This document shows, piece after piece, positions 37,184 through 46,047 of a stretch of DNA of 64,000 bases. The stretch covers positions 124,001 through 188,000 of the forward strand of contig NZ_JBEUMS010000007.1 in NCBI RefSeq assembly GCF_040543805.1. Direction: 5' to 3'. The notes under the pieces were generated by a model that made no database searches, was not told the origin of the DNA, and saw only the letters and a program-made list of their open reading frames with translations. A program made the position numbers and the translations under genes. Every line of letters begins with the position of its first letter. Within the stretch, counting starts at the first letter, position 1. Source of the DNA: Arcicella rosea (GTDB lineage Bacteria; Bacteroidota; Bacteroidia; Cytophagales; Spirosomataceae).

Positions 37184-37223
37184 AAAAAAAGCGGTCAAAA
37201 TTAGTTTTTTGACCGCTTTTTTT
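37184..37223. terminator. Bidirectional terminator
   Basis: AAAGCGGTCAAAA pairs with TTTTGACCGCTTT, flanked by A and T runs, between converging CHRD and DUF5686 genes. Confidence 0.9.
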
Positions 37224-37245
37224 GTAATTTTTAGATATAAATAAC

Positions 37246-37280
37246 CTCAAAGCTAGTAGCTCATTGCTCAAAGCTATTAT
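37246..37280. repeat. Heptamer-phased satellite at the DUF5686 stop codon
   Basis: CTCAAAG, CTAGTAG, CTCATTG, CTCAAAG, CTATTAT in 7-base phase; the last unit contains the minus-strand stop codon of the DUF5686 gene. Confidence 0.6.
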
Positions 37281-39907
37281 CGATTAAACTTAATTCTCAA
37301 CACCGTAGCATCATATTTTCCATTCACAAAATTACCGACTACTTCTAAACCAAATAATTTTCCAAGACCTAACAAACCATAACCAACTTCTAGGTATTCA
37401 AATTGTTGATTAGGTACTTTTAAATAATTAGCAAAGATTGATTCTTTCAAACCGTAAATTCTTAAAGGAGTAATTTGAGTTAGCAATAATTTATTGAAAT
37501 CTTGTTGAGCAAAAACTTCTAAATAATTACCTGTTGTGCTGTGTAAATAATAATCTAAGTTTCTATAAGCATCAAATCTGAATGAACGAAGAATAGTTTG
37601 ATTACCATTAAAATGACGGTAATCAATAAAGTACGTTGGTTTTTGTAAGTATCCTCCATAATTGGCAAGGATATGTAAATTTCCTAATTTTTCTAAATCA
37701 AAAAACTGTTCATAAGAACCTTGTAAACGTGAAAATTTACTTTCAGTCAATAATCCATTGGTTGATTTTACTCTAAAAATAGGATTTCCTTCGTTAATCG
37801 TGTACTCTCTGTCATTGAATTTGCGTTTCTTGGCAAAAGGTCTCCAAGCAATTAATGCTTCTGCCAAAAAGCTTTTATGGGTGTTAAAAGCAGTATTGGC
37901 TAATTCACTATTCGTAGGATTGTTCGGACTGAAATCTCTATCTTTTACATCAATCCAAGGTTTGAAAGTACTTAGGTTTTCTAAAGCCTTTCTTTCTGCA
38001 TATTCCCCACTGGCTACGATGGTTATTTTTTCAGAAAGTCGATTTCTGTATTCTGCACTGATATAATCTTTCTGGTAAATTTTCTGATAATTTCTTTCTG
38101 CCAACATCGTATAAATAGTATTGGCTGGCGTAGAAATAGGGTTTTCATTGTTAAATTGTTGAATGTATCTACCCGTTTTGATTTCAATAGTATGTTGATT
38201 TTTTAAATAATAATATCCAAGATTCCAGTTTAAAGCTTTTCTACCCAAAGCGTATCTTAAATCTCCATAAAAGGATTCTCTTCTGGTTAGTTTTTCACGA
38301 ATGTCGTATCTTAAAGAACCTTGTAGGAAATATCCATCAACACTATTCACAAAATCTAAAGCAGGAAGCTGAATCAATGGAGAACTATAAGTAAGCGATT
38401 TCTGATGAAAACCGAATAGATTATCTCTTTTGCCATAGTTATAAGTTTTTCCAAAAATCAAATGAGAAAATTTGAAAGCAGGCAAATTTCGAACAGAATC
38501 TTTTTTGAATTGCTCTTCATTGGTTTGTGCAATGCTATCAGCCTGAGCGTAGCCTTTTATTTCTAATGGAGTAAGTGGTATTTGTCTTTCTTCATTCCAG
38601 AAATCAGCATTTCGTTTATTATGAAGACTATCAATTTCAATGTTATAAGAACGAACCAAATCTACATCTTCGCCCTTTTTCTTTCTATCTTTTTTGTCTT
38701 CTTTCTCTGCTTCTTTCAAGAATTTATTCAGTTGCTTCCGAGTTACTTGTTTTTGGCTGAGTGCTATTTTACTATTTACTTTTTCACCTTTTAACGATTT
38801 TGCTTCGGCTTTGTCTATTTTCTCATCAATTACAACGGGTTTTTGATGATACTTCTCATTAACTGATACCGTATAATTTCTAACGTTGGTTACATAATTA
38901 AAGAAACCTTTAAAACCAAAAGCATCAAAATCTGAACGAAAAGTATAATTGATGGGCAACCAAATTTCTTTGTTGGGGGCATAAATCATTTTTACGCTGT
39001 TAGAAGTATTATCATCACTAAAGCGCAAATCTAAACTATGGATGTACCAAGAATCTTCGATGATATTAATAATTCCTTCAAAAACATTTCCATTTCTTGA
39101 TTTAGGCGTTACTCTTATTTTATTAACCGTTTGTCCATTTTCAGTAAAAAAACCTTCGTATTTGAATTTATAATAAGCCAATGCTACTGGAGAAAGTGGC
39201 GAAACCATATCGCCAAAAGGTTTTGGATTATAGAAATTGGTACGAGAAACAGGAATAAAGTTTGTACCCTGACTTTGTAATTGCTTCGGTAAGTTGTTTC
39301 TGGTAGAAATTACTTTTTCCTTCACTACCGAAGGTTGTTTTACATTAATTTCATTGATTGATTCCAAAACATATACTTGTCCAATTTTCAAGCCTGATTC
39401 TTTTTCAATTTTTTTGCCTGCAATAGCTTTCATCAAAGCAGAAACTTCACTTACTTGTCCAGTACCTTTTACATAGGTTCTGGCAGAAAATTCGTTGATT
39501 TCTAAAATTTTGAAACGAGCCATCGAAATGGCTTTTCGCATAATAGTATAAGCTGGGTCTTCGCTTTTGGCTGAGAATTCTACTTCTTTTAGACTGATGG
39601 ATTGTTCCTCTAAAATTGCATCAACATTAATAATTTCATTGGCAACAGTTACTTTCTTTTCAAGTGTTTTGTGTCCTAAAAATTGGTAGATGATGGTGTA
39701 TGTGCCAGCGGCTAAAGTAAGTTCGTACTTGCCATCTTCATTTGCCATTGTGCCTTTCCCAGATTCTTTAATAATGATTGAAGCAAAGGAAAGTAATTCA
39801 TTTTTTGTATTTTTAACGGTTCCTTTGATTCCAGTACTCCAAGCAAAGGAGCTAAAGAAGAGCGTAAACAATAAAGTAGTTGAGAGGTTTTTAATAAACT
39901 TGTTCAT
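37277..39907 (-). CDS. DUF5686 protein with carboxypeptidase-regulatory-like domain
   Basis: 876 residues from the ATG at 39907. A signal peptide is followed by a carboxypeptidase-regulatory-like beta-sandwich (residues 28-110, GTVKNTKNELLSFASIIIKE). The remainder is DUF5686: a periplasmic part and a long C-terminal region of amphipathic strands that should form an outer membrane barrel. The domain order is TonB-receptor-like, but no plug is seen. Function unknown. The terminal residues LRIKFNR suit a barrel end strand. Confidence 0.88.
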   Translation of the reverse strand: MNKFIKNLSTTLLFTLFFSSFAWSTGIKGTVKNTKNELLSFASIIIKESGKGTMANEDGKYELTLAAGTYTIIYQFLGHKTLEKKVTVANEIINVDAILEEQSISLKEVEFSAKSEDPAYTIMRKAISMARFKILEINEFSARTYVKGTGQVSEVSALMKAIAGKKIEKESGLKIGQVYVLESINEINVKQPSVVKEKVISTRNNLPKQLQSQGTNFIPVSRTNFYNPKPFGDMVSPLSPVALAYYKFKYEGFFTENGQTVNKIRVTPKSRNGNVFEGIINIIEDSWYIHSLDLRFSDDNTSNSVKMIYAPNKEIWLPINYTFRSDFDAFGFKGFFNYVTNVRNYTVSVNEKYHQKPVVIDEKIDKAEAKSLKGEKVNSKIALSQKQVTRKQLNKFLKEAEKEDKKDRKKKGEDVDLVRSYNIEIDSLHNKRNADFWNEERQIPLTPLEIKGYAQADSIAQTNEEQFKKDSVRNLPAFKFSHLIFGKTYNYGKRDNLFGFHQKSLTYSSPLIQLPALDFVNSVDGYFLQGSLRYDIREKLTRRESFYGDLRYALGRKALNWNLGYYYLKNQHTIEIKTGRYIQQFNNENPISTPANTIYTMLAERNYQKIYQKDYISAEYRNRLSEKITIVASGEYAERKALENLSTFKPWIDVKDRDFSPNNPTNSELANTAFNTHKSFLAEALIAWRPFAKKRKFNDREYTINEGNPIFRVKSTNGLLTESKFSRLQGSYEQFFDLEKLGNLHILANYGGYLQKPTYFIDYRHFNGNQTILRSFRFDAYRNLDYYLHSTTGNYLEVFAQQDFNKLLLTQITPLRIYGLKESIFANYLKVPNQQFEYLEVGYGLLGLGKLFGLEVVGNFVNGKYDATVLRIKFNR

Positions 39908-40076
39908 AATCAGCAATTTGAGGTGAATTAATCATGTTTTAAAAGTGCAAGTTAAAAGAAAAGCATGGCTAAGGGATAAAATGCTTTCTTAAAAAATCTT
40001 AAATCCTTGTTTTATCGTAGTTAAACCCAGAATTATTTAAATGTTATTTCATGGGTTGATTTTAAATTTAAACATA

Positions 40077-41021
40077 ATGCGTGCAAAAATCTTAGTTTAT
40101 ACTTCATTGAGTTTATTATTGGGTTTATTGATACAGAGTTGCCATCGGCATACAATAGTAAAACACTCGAATGAAAATAGTGATTTCAAGGTAAATTATA
40201 AAGATGTTGTAAGTCTGGGTGACTCTACCCAATTTCAATTTGAAGCTTTTGAAAAAATAAACCAAGTGAAAGTCCTTTCTGATAATGTTGTGTTAGGAAC
40301 TGCCAAGTTTGTCAATAAAAAAGCGATTGTGAAAATTAAGTTTGCAACAAAAGGAGAGAAGGAATTGGTTTTTGTTGGTGAGAAAGATGGGAACAAGCAA
40401 ACGAAAAAAATCAAAGGTTTAGTGGTAGTTGTGATTCCACAAAAGAGTATTCCAACACCAGTGGCAAAAAAGTCAGTGGTGAAAAGTAAAAAAGTAGTAA
40501 AACCAAATCAACCTGTGATTTCGGATGCACAAATTTTTATCAATGAAATTTCACTGTATCTTGTTGAGCGTTGCAAAAAGAACAATCTCCCGACCAGTGT
40601 AGTAATTGCGATGGCAGCTTTAGAAAGTGGTTATGGAAAAAGTGAATTGGCGATGAATGCCAATAACTTTTTTGGCTTAAAAGATTGGACAAAAGATCGT
40701 GCGCAAGCTTATCAATATACCCGACAAGCTTATGCTGGTGAAGTAGGAAATTGGTACAAAAAATTTAATTCTAGAGAAGAATGTTTCGATTTTTTTATGG
40801 AAGAACTGCTAATGCACAAAACTGGAAAATGGCGAAATGATTATTCGCCAGCAGTAAGAACTTATCAAGAAAACATGAAAAAAGGAATGGAAGAAGCGGA
40901 GGCTGTTGAAAAATTTATGGGACATTTAGTCGATTTAGGTTATACAACGCTACCCAAATCTCAATACATCAGCCGTTTGAAAAAAATCATCAGTACTTAT
41001 CATATTGATGATTTAGACTAA
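40077..41021 (+). CDS. Glucosaminidase (peptidoglycan hydrolase) lipoprotein
   Basis: 314 residues. Lipoprotein signal with lipobox LIQSC. A Lys/Val-rich linker (about 60-150) precedes a C-terminal glucosaminidase domain of the FlgJ/LytD type: VVIAMAALESGYGKSELA holds the catalytic glutamate and NNFFGLKDW follows. It should cut N-acetylglucosaminyl bonds in peptidoglycan from the outer or inner membrane surface. I take the ATG at 40077 because it starts the signal. Its stop lies 5 bases before the converging esterase gene. Confidence 0.9.
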   Translation: MRAKILVYTSLSLLLGLLIQSCHRHTIVKHSNENSDFKVNYKDVVSLGDSTQFQFEAFEKINQVKVLSDNVVLGTAKFVNKKAIVKIKFATKGEKELVFVGEKDGNKQTKKIKGLVVVVIPQKSIPTPVAKKSVVKSKKVVKPNQPVISDAQIFINEISLYLVERCKKNNLPTSVVIAMAALESGYGKSELAMNANNFFGLKDWTKDRAQAYQYTRQAYAGEVGNWYKKFNSREECFDFFMEELLMHKTGKWRNDYSPAVRTYQENMKKGMEEAEAVEKFMGHLVDLGYTTLPKSQYISRLKKIISTYHIDDLD

Positions 41022-41026
41022 TGATT

Positions 41027-41833
41027 TTATTTCCCGATTGCCCAAGTAAGAAATTCGGGCATTACTTTACTCCAAGTTTGTTGATTATGCTCGCCGCCTT
41101 CTACTTGTCTGTAAATAATGTCTTTATTTTTCTGATAACCGTGTTTTTCTAACTCTTTCATCAAATCTAAAGTATCGTCGATGGCGTCAATAATACCATT
41201 ATGATTTCTGTCTGAAGTTTCGTCGTTGGTACCAGCTTCAAACCAAAATTGTTGATTTTGGTGATAATTCCCTTTTCTGACAATATTATGAATAATTCTA
41301 TCATTTTCGTCGGTATAACCATCTTCTTCAGATTTTTGTCTCCACCATAACGCACCCGAAAATACGCCTACTTTGGTAAATACTTTTGGCGAATTCCAAG
41401 CAATATCCATTGCCGAAAGTCCGCCTAAAGAAAAACCAGCCATTACTTTATTTTCAGAAGATACTAAAAAAGTATTTTCCAAATAAGGTAACAATTCTTT
41501 CAAAACGAAGTTTGAATGTTGATGCGCTTTGTTTCCTCTGTTTTTATAATCTGCTTGCGAAGCCGTTCCATATTCTTGTAATCTTTCTTCGTTGGCATGA
41601 ATCCCTACACAAAGAATCGGAGAAATTTTGTTTTCATCGCTTAATGAGGCAATCCATTGTCTGATTTTTAAAGATTCAAAATCTTGACCATCGTTAAAAA
41701 TAACAAGTTGAAGAGAATTATTTTTTTTAGGATATATCAAAGTGAGCTTAACAGTTCTATTTAAATAGGCAGAATAAATATTATCTTCGATTTGAATGAT
41801 TTCAGGGGAAGTATTTTGTGAATATATCGTCAT
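41027..41833 (-). CDS. Esterase, alpha/beta hydrolase of the Fes/EstD type
   Basis: 268 residues from the ATG at 41833 (an ATG at 41875 adds 14). No signal peptide, so cytosolic. The nucleophile elbow is GFSLGG with Ser135, and a histidine near the end (VEGGEHNQQTW) completes a plausible triad. The family includes enterochelin esterase and putative esterases. It is divergent from, and likely functionally tied to, the amidoligase cluster that begins at 42094, which has a second esterase. Confidence 0.85.
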   Translation of the reverse strand: MTIYSQNTSPEIIQIEDNIYSAYLNRTVKLTLIYPKKNNSLQLVIFNDGQDFESLKIRQWIASLSDENKISPILCVGIHANEERLQEYGTASQADYKNRGNKAHQHSNFVLKELLPYLENTFLVSSENKVMAGFSLGGLSAMDIAWNSPKVFTKVGVFSGALWWRQKSEEDGYTDENDRIIHNIVRKGNYHQNQQFWFEAGTNDETSDRNHNGIIDAIDDTLDLMKELEKHGYQKNKDIIYRQVEGGEHNQQTWSKVMPEFLTWAIGK

Positions 41834-42093
41834 TTCAGGATTGCCAATTTTAGGATTATTCTCGAAAATAAACAAATTGTTAAATATTTCACAGAGAAAT
41901 TATTCTAATTTTTGTTTTGAAAGTTAAAAACAGTTTCTATTTTAGAGTAAAGATTCTACATAAAGATGGAAATCTTTGTAAAATGCCGAAACGGATATAA
42001 TTTTTGACAAATGGTAATTTTATAGCTATACGAAAATACTCTAAATCTAGCTGTGAATATTTTTTAACATCATGCAAAACCCTCACCATCAAA

Positions 42094-42798
42094 ATGCAAG
42101 AACGTTATATCAAGTATTACTCTCATCATCTCGGAGCAGATAATGAATTATTGATTTTTGGCAATTGGGGCTATCCGGTAATCGTCTTTCCTACCACAAT
42201 GGGACGATATTATGAAGCAAAAGATTTTAAACTGATAGAATCGGCAAGAAGGCAAATAGAAGAAGGGAAAGTAAAAATTTATTGTCCAGACAGTATCGAT
42301 AAATACTCTTGGTATGGCAAACATCTGCATCCTTCAGAGCGTATTCAAAACCACATTTATTATGACCAATATTTAAATGATGAATTGATTCCTGCCATCA
42401 TGCGTGAATGTAATACTTCAAAAGTAGCAGTTGCGGGTTGTAGTTTTGGTGGTTTTCATGCTGCAAATTTTGCTTTTCGTCATCCAGATAAAGTTTCTCA
42501 TCTTTTTACGATGGGAGCTGCTTTTGATATTCGCTCATTTTTAAATGGCTTTTATAACGAAAATGTATATTTCAACAATCCGCCTGATTATTTGCCCAAT
42601 GCTACTCAAGCAGATTTATGGCAAATGAACATCGTTTTAGGAACTTGCAATGCAGATTTTTGTAAACCTGAAACAGAACGCCTTTCTAAAATTTTGAGTA
42701 ATAAGAAAATTAATCATTGGTTGGATATTCGTTGGCATGGCACACACGATTGGGATATTTGGCGTGAAATGTTCCCAGAATATTTAAACAGAATTTAA
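42094..42798 (+). CDS. Esterase-like alpha/beta hydrolase of the amidoligase cluster
   Basis: 234 residues from the ATG at 42094 (MQERYIKYYSHH). Nucleophile elbow GCSFGGFHA with Ser117 and C-terminal WHGTHDWDIW supplying the histidine. No signal peptide. It is the first gene of a plus-strand run followed by an ATP-grasp ligase, a YbdK-type ligase, an amidotransferase and a second ATP-grasp-like gene. It may release or transfer a product of those ligases. Confidence 0.87.
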   Translation: MQERYIKYYSHHLGADNELLIFGNWGYPVIVFPTTMGRYYEAKDFKLIESARRQIEEGKVKIYCPDSIDKYSWYGKHLHPSERIQNHIYYDQYLNDELIPAIMRECNTSKVAVAGCSFGGFHAANFAFRHPDKVSHLFTMGAAFDIRSFLNGFYNENVYFNNPPDYLPNATQADLWQMNIVLGTCNADFCKPETERLSKILSNKKINHWLDIRWHGTHDWDIWREMFPEYLNRI

Positions 42799-42872
42799 TT
42801 AATAATTATTAGCGTGATGAAATCGCTCAACTAATTTCATTCATCAAACCTGTAAAATTGAATTTAAACATT

Positions 42873-43856
42873 ATGAAAAAAATTGGTATCCTTCACGGAA
42901 TGGAATCTTCATTTCCAGAAGCGTTTGTTGAAAGAGTCAATCAAATAGCACCTACGGGCATTACAGCAGAGCGAATGGTGGTAGAAAAAGTAATACAAGG
43001 GGAATCTAGCGGATATGATGTAATTATAGATCGTATTTCTCAAGATGTTCCTTTTTATAGAGCAATGCTTAAAAATACAGCCTTGACTGGTACAGCGGTT
43101 ATCAATAATCCTTTCTGGTGGTCGGCTGATGAGAAATTTTTCAATAATGCTTTGGCATTGAGTGTAGGTGTTCCTGTTCCTAAAACAGTATTGTTGCCTT
43201 CAAAAGAACGTCCGACGGATACTGCTGAATCCTCTTTTAGAAACCTGAAATTTCCTTTGCCTTGGGGCGAAATGTTTGATTATATCGGTTTCCCTGCCTA
43301 TATGAAACCACATTCTGGCGGAGGTTGGAAAAGTGTTTATAAAGTAAGAAATCCAGATGAATTGTTTTCTGCTTACGACGAAACCGACCAATTAGTCATG
43401 CTTTTGCAAGAAGAAATTACTTTTACTGACTACTTCCGTTGCTATTGCATTGGTGGAAAAGAAGTAAGAATAATGCCTTATGAACCCAGAAATCCACATC
43501 ATTTACGCTATGTAGCCGAAATGCCAACAGGACCAGCTGCTAAGAAATTATTGGCAACTGTGAAAGATTATGTGATTCGACTGAACAAAGCTTTAGGTTA
43601 TGATTTCAATACTGTAGAATTTGCGATAAAAGACGGAATTCCTTATGCCATTGATTTTTGTAATCCTGCTCCAGATGCAGATATTAATTCTGTTGGACAA
43701 GAAAACTTTGATTGGGTTGTAGAAACCGCTGCAAAAGTAGCGATTGACCGTGCTAAAAAGCATAAACCCGGTAAGGATAATCTTACTTGGGGAACATTTC
43801 TCACTTCGTCGATTGCAGGAAGTCCAAGAACTGGTATTATTGAAAGTAAAAAATAA
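42873..43856 (+). CDS. ATP-grasp amide ligase
   Basis: 327 residues from the ATG at 42873. ATP-grasp features: YMKPHSGGGWKSVYKV (ATP-binding loop), LLQEEITF, and C-terminal EFAIKDGIPYAIDFCNPAPD with metal ligands. The fold would activate a carboxylate as an acyl-phosphate and join it to an amine or thiol. It lies 74 bases after the esterase and 58 bases before the YbdK-type gene. Substrate unknown. Confidence 0.88.
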   Translation: MKKIGILHGMESSFPEAFVERVNQIAPTGITAERMVVEKVIQGESSGYDVIIDRISQDVPFYRAMLKNTALTGTAVINNPFWWSADEKFFNNALALSVGVPVPKTVLLPSKERPTDTAESSFRNLKFPLPWGEMFDYIGFPAYMKPHSGGGWKSVYKVRNPDELFSAYDETDQLVMLLQEEITFTDYFRCYCIGGKEVRIMPYEPRNPHHLRYVAEMPTGPAAKKLLATVKDYVIRLNKALGYDFNTVEFAIKDGIPYAIDFCNPAPDADINSVGQENFDWVVETAAKVAIDRAKKHKPGKDNLTWGTFLTSSIAGSPRTGIIESKK

Positions 43857-43914
43857 TCATGTTGAAGAAGGGAATCATTATGATTCCCTTTAAAGCCCTT
43901 AAACCTTCTAAATT

Positions 43915-45012
43915 ATGCCTTTATTTACCATTGGAATTGAAGAGGAGTTTCAAACGATTGACCCTGTAACTCGTGAATTGCGCTCGCACATGAGTAAGAT
44001 TGTTGAGGGCGGTCAAATTATCCTACAAGAAAGAGTAAAAGCAGAAATGCACCAAGCTGTTGTGGAGGTTGGAACGAATATTTGTCATAATATTCAAGAG
44101 GCAAGGGCAGAAGTAACAGAATTAAGACGACATATTATCGACCTCGCAGACCAAAACAATCTTCTAGTTGCTGCCGCTGGAACACATCCATTTTCAGATT
44201 GGCAAGACCAGCTCATTACTCCAAGTCCACATTATGATTCATTAATTGATGAAATGCGTGATGTGGCTCGTGGAAATTTGATTTTTGGTTTGCACGTTCA
44301 TGTAGGTATTCAAACTCGTAACGAAGGCATTCAAATATTGAACGCTGTTCGTTATTTTTTACCGCATATTTATGCGCTTTCTACGAATTCGCCTTTTTGG
44401 TGCGGTAGAAATACTGGTTTTAAATCGTATCGTTCAAAAGTATTTGATAAATTTCCAAGAACGGGTATTCCTGAATTTTTTGCTTCTGCTAATGAGTACG
44501 ACGAATACATTGATTTGTTAGTAAAAACAAAATGTATTGATAGTGGCAAGAAAATCTGGTGGGATATTCGTTTGCATCCATATTATAATACGATTGAATT
44601 TAGGATTTGTGATATTCCGATGCGAGTAGATGAAACCATTTGTTTGGCAGCTCTGATGCAAGCCTTGGTCGCTAAGATTTACAAATTGATGAAGCAAAAC
44701 TTGAATTTTAGGTCGTACCGTAAAGTATTAATTAATGAAAATAAATGGCGAGCTGCCCGTTATGGAATTCAAGCAAAATTGATTGATTTCGGAAAACAAG
44801 AAGAAGTACCTTACAGTGATTTATGTGATGAATTATTAGATTTTGTGGATGATGTTTTGGATGAATTAGGCAGTCGTCAAGAAGTAGCATATATCAAAGA
44901 AATCTTAAAAAATGGCACTGGTGCCGACCGACAATTAGCAGTATTTGAAGAAACCAATGACTTGAAAAGTGTAGTGGATTATATCGTACAAGAAACAAAA
45001 TTTGGCATTTAA
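43915..45012 (+). CDS. ybdK: Carboxylate-amine ligase, YbdK/GCS2 family
   Basis: 365 residues, glutamate-cysteine ligase type 2 family (glutamine-synthetase fold). The opening GIEEEFQTIDPVTREL holds the metal-binding GxExE motif, and FRICDIPMRVDETI is also conserved. E. coli YbdK makes gamma-glutamylcysteine weakly; homologs in clusters like this may use other amino acids or metabolites. It is the central member of the amidoligase cluster. Confidence 0.92.
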   Translation: MPLFTIGIEEEFQTIDPVTRELRSHMSKIVEGGQIILQERVKAEMHQAVVEVGTNICHNIQEARAEVTELRRHIIDLADQNNLLVAAAGTHPFSDWQDQLITPSPHYDSLIDEMRDVARGNLIFGLHVHVGIQTRNEGIQILNAVRYFLPHIYALSTNSPFWCGRNTGFKSYRSKVFDKFPRTGIPEFFASANEYDEYIDLLVKTKCIDSGKKIWWDIRLHPYYNTIEFRICDIPMRVDETICLAALMQALVAKIYKLMKQNLNFRSYRKVLINENKWRAARYGIQAKLIDFGKQEEVPYSDLCDELLDFVDDVLDELGSRQEVAYIKEILKNGTGADRQLAVFEETNDLKSVVDYIVQETKFGI

Positions 45013-45151
45013 TGAATGAAAGTTTCAATGTTAAATTTATCGTTGTTTTCTGTAATTGATTGATTTTAAGGCTGTTTTTCGTAAATTGCGTTGTTTTTAT
45101 GATTAATTAAAGATTAAATCTTTGATAAATTTCCACATCAACAAATTTACG

Positions 45152-46024
45152 ATGCAAAATATTTCGCTTGAAAAACCACTAAAAATAGCCGTTTTAGATA
45201 TGTACGACAACGTAGCCGGAGAAGGTATGCGTTGTATCATTAATTTGATTAACGAATTCAGAACGCAAAAAAATATTGAAGTAATTACGGAGGTTTTTAA
45301 TGTTCGTGCCAATACTGAAATTCCAAGTTTGGAACACGATATTTATATTTCTTCAGGAGGACCGGGAAGTCCGCTTCCTTCGGATGAAGCTTGGGAAAAA
45401 CCTTATTTTGCCTTGATTGATTCAATTTTTGAGCATAATAAATCAGAAGAGGTTTTAAACGGCGAAAGTACTCCTAAGTTCATGTTCTTGATTTGTCATT
45501 CGTTTCAATTAGTGGCTCGTCATTTAGAAATTGGGAAAGTAACGAAACGAAAAAGTACTTCATTTGGAGTTTTCCCAGTGAATCCAATTGATAAAACCAT
45601 CAAAGAATCATTGTTTGAAGGATTACCAGAACCATTTTTTGTAGTAGATTCTCGTGATTATCAATTGGTTAGTCCTAATTTGAAGATTATTAAAGAGTTA
45701 GGAGTACAGATTTTACGCATGGAAAAAGAACGTCCACACGTAAATTTAGAGCGTGCCATTATGGCAATTCGTTTTTCAAAAGAAGTATTTGGTACGCAAT
45801 TTCATCCAGAAGCTGATGCACAAGGAATGCTAAAATTGCTGTCATCTGATGAAAAACGTAAAGCAGTGATAAAAACGCATGGAATTGAGAAGTATAATGA
45901 CATGATTACAAAGCTTGATGACCCAGATAAAATCATGTTGACAGAATCTATCATCATTCCAACATTTCTTGAAAAAGCCTATTCTACCATTAGTCAACAA
46001 TTAGTTCTGGGGGAAATGGCATAA
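45152..46024 (+). CDS. Class I glutamine amidotransferase domain protein
   Basis: 290 residues from the ATG at 45152. The triad is intact: Cys115 in LICHSFQLVARHL, the His/Glu pair in GTQFHPEAD, and an oxyanion-type SSGGPGSPLP loop. The cysteine context (ICHSF) departs from the usual GIC.G. A C-terminal extension of about 60 residues has no known motif. It could hydrolyse glutamine to feed ammonia, or cleave a gamma-glutamyl bond, in the product pathway. Confidence 0.88.
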   Translation: MQNISLEKPLKIAVLDMYDNVAGEGMRCIINLINEFRTQKNIEVITEVFNVRANTEIPSLEHDIYISSGGPGSPLPSDEAWEKPYFALIDSIFEHNKSEEVLNGESTPKFMFLICHSFQLVARHLEIGKVTKRKSTSFGVFPVNPIDKTIKESLFEGLPEPFFVVDSRDYQLVSPNLKIIKELGVQILRMEKERPHVNLERAIMAIRFSKEVFGTQFHPEADAQGMLKLLSSDEKRKAVIKTHGIEKYNDMITKLDDPDKIMLTESIIIPTFLEKAYSTISQQLVLGEMA

Positions 46025-46047
46025 ATTGTTTTAAACATACTCTTTTT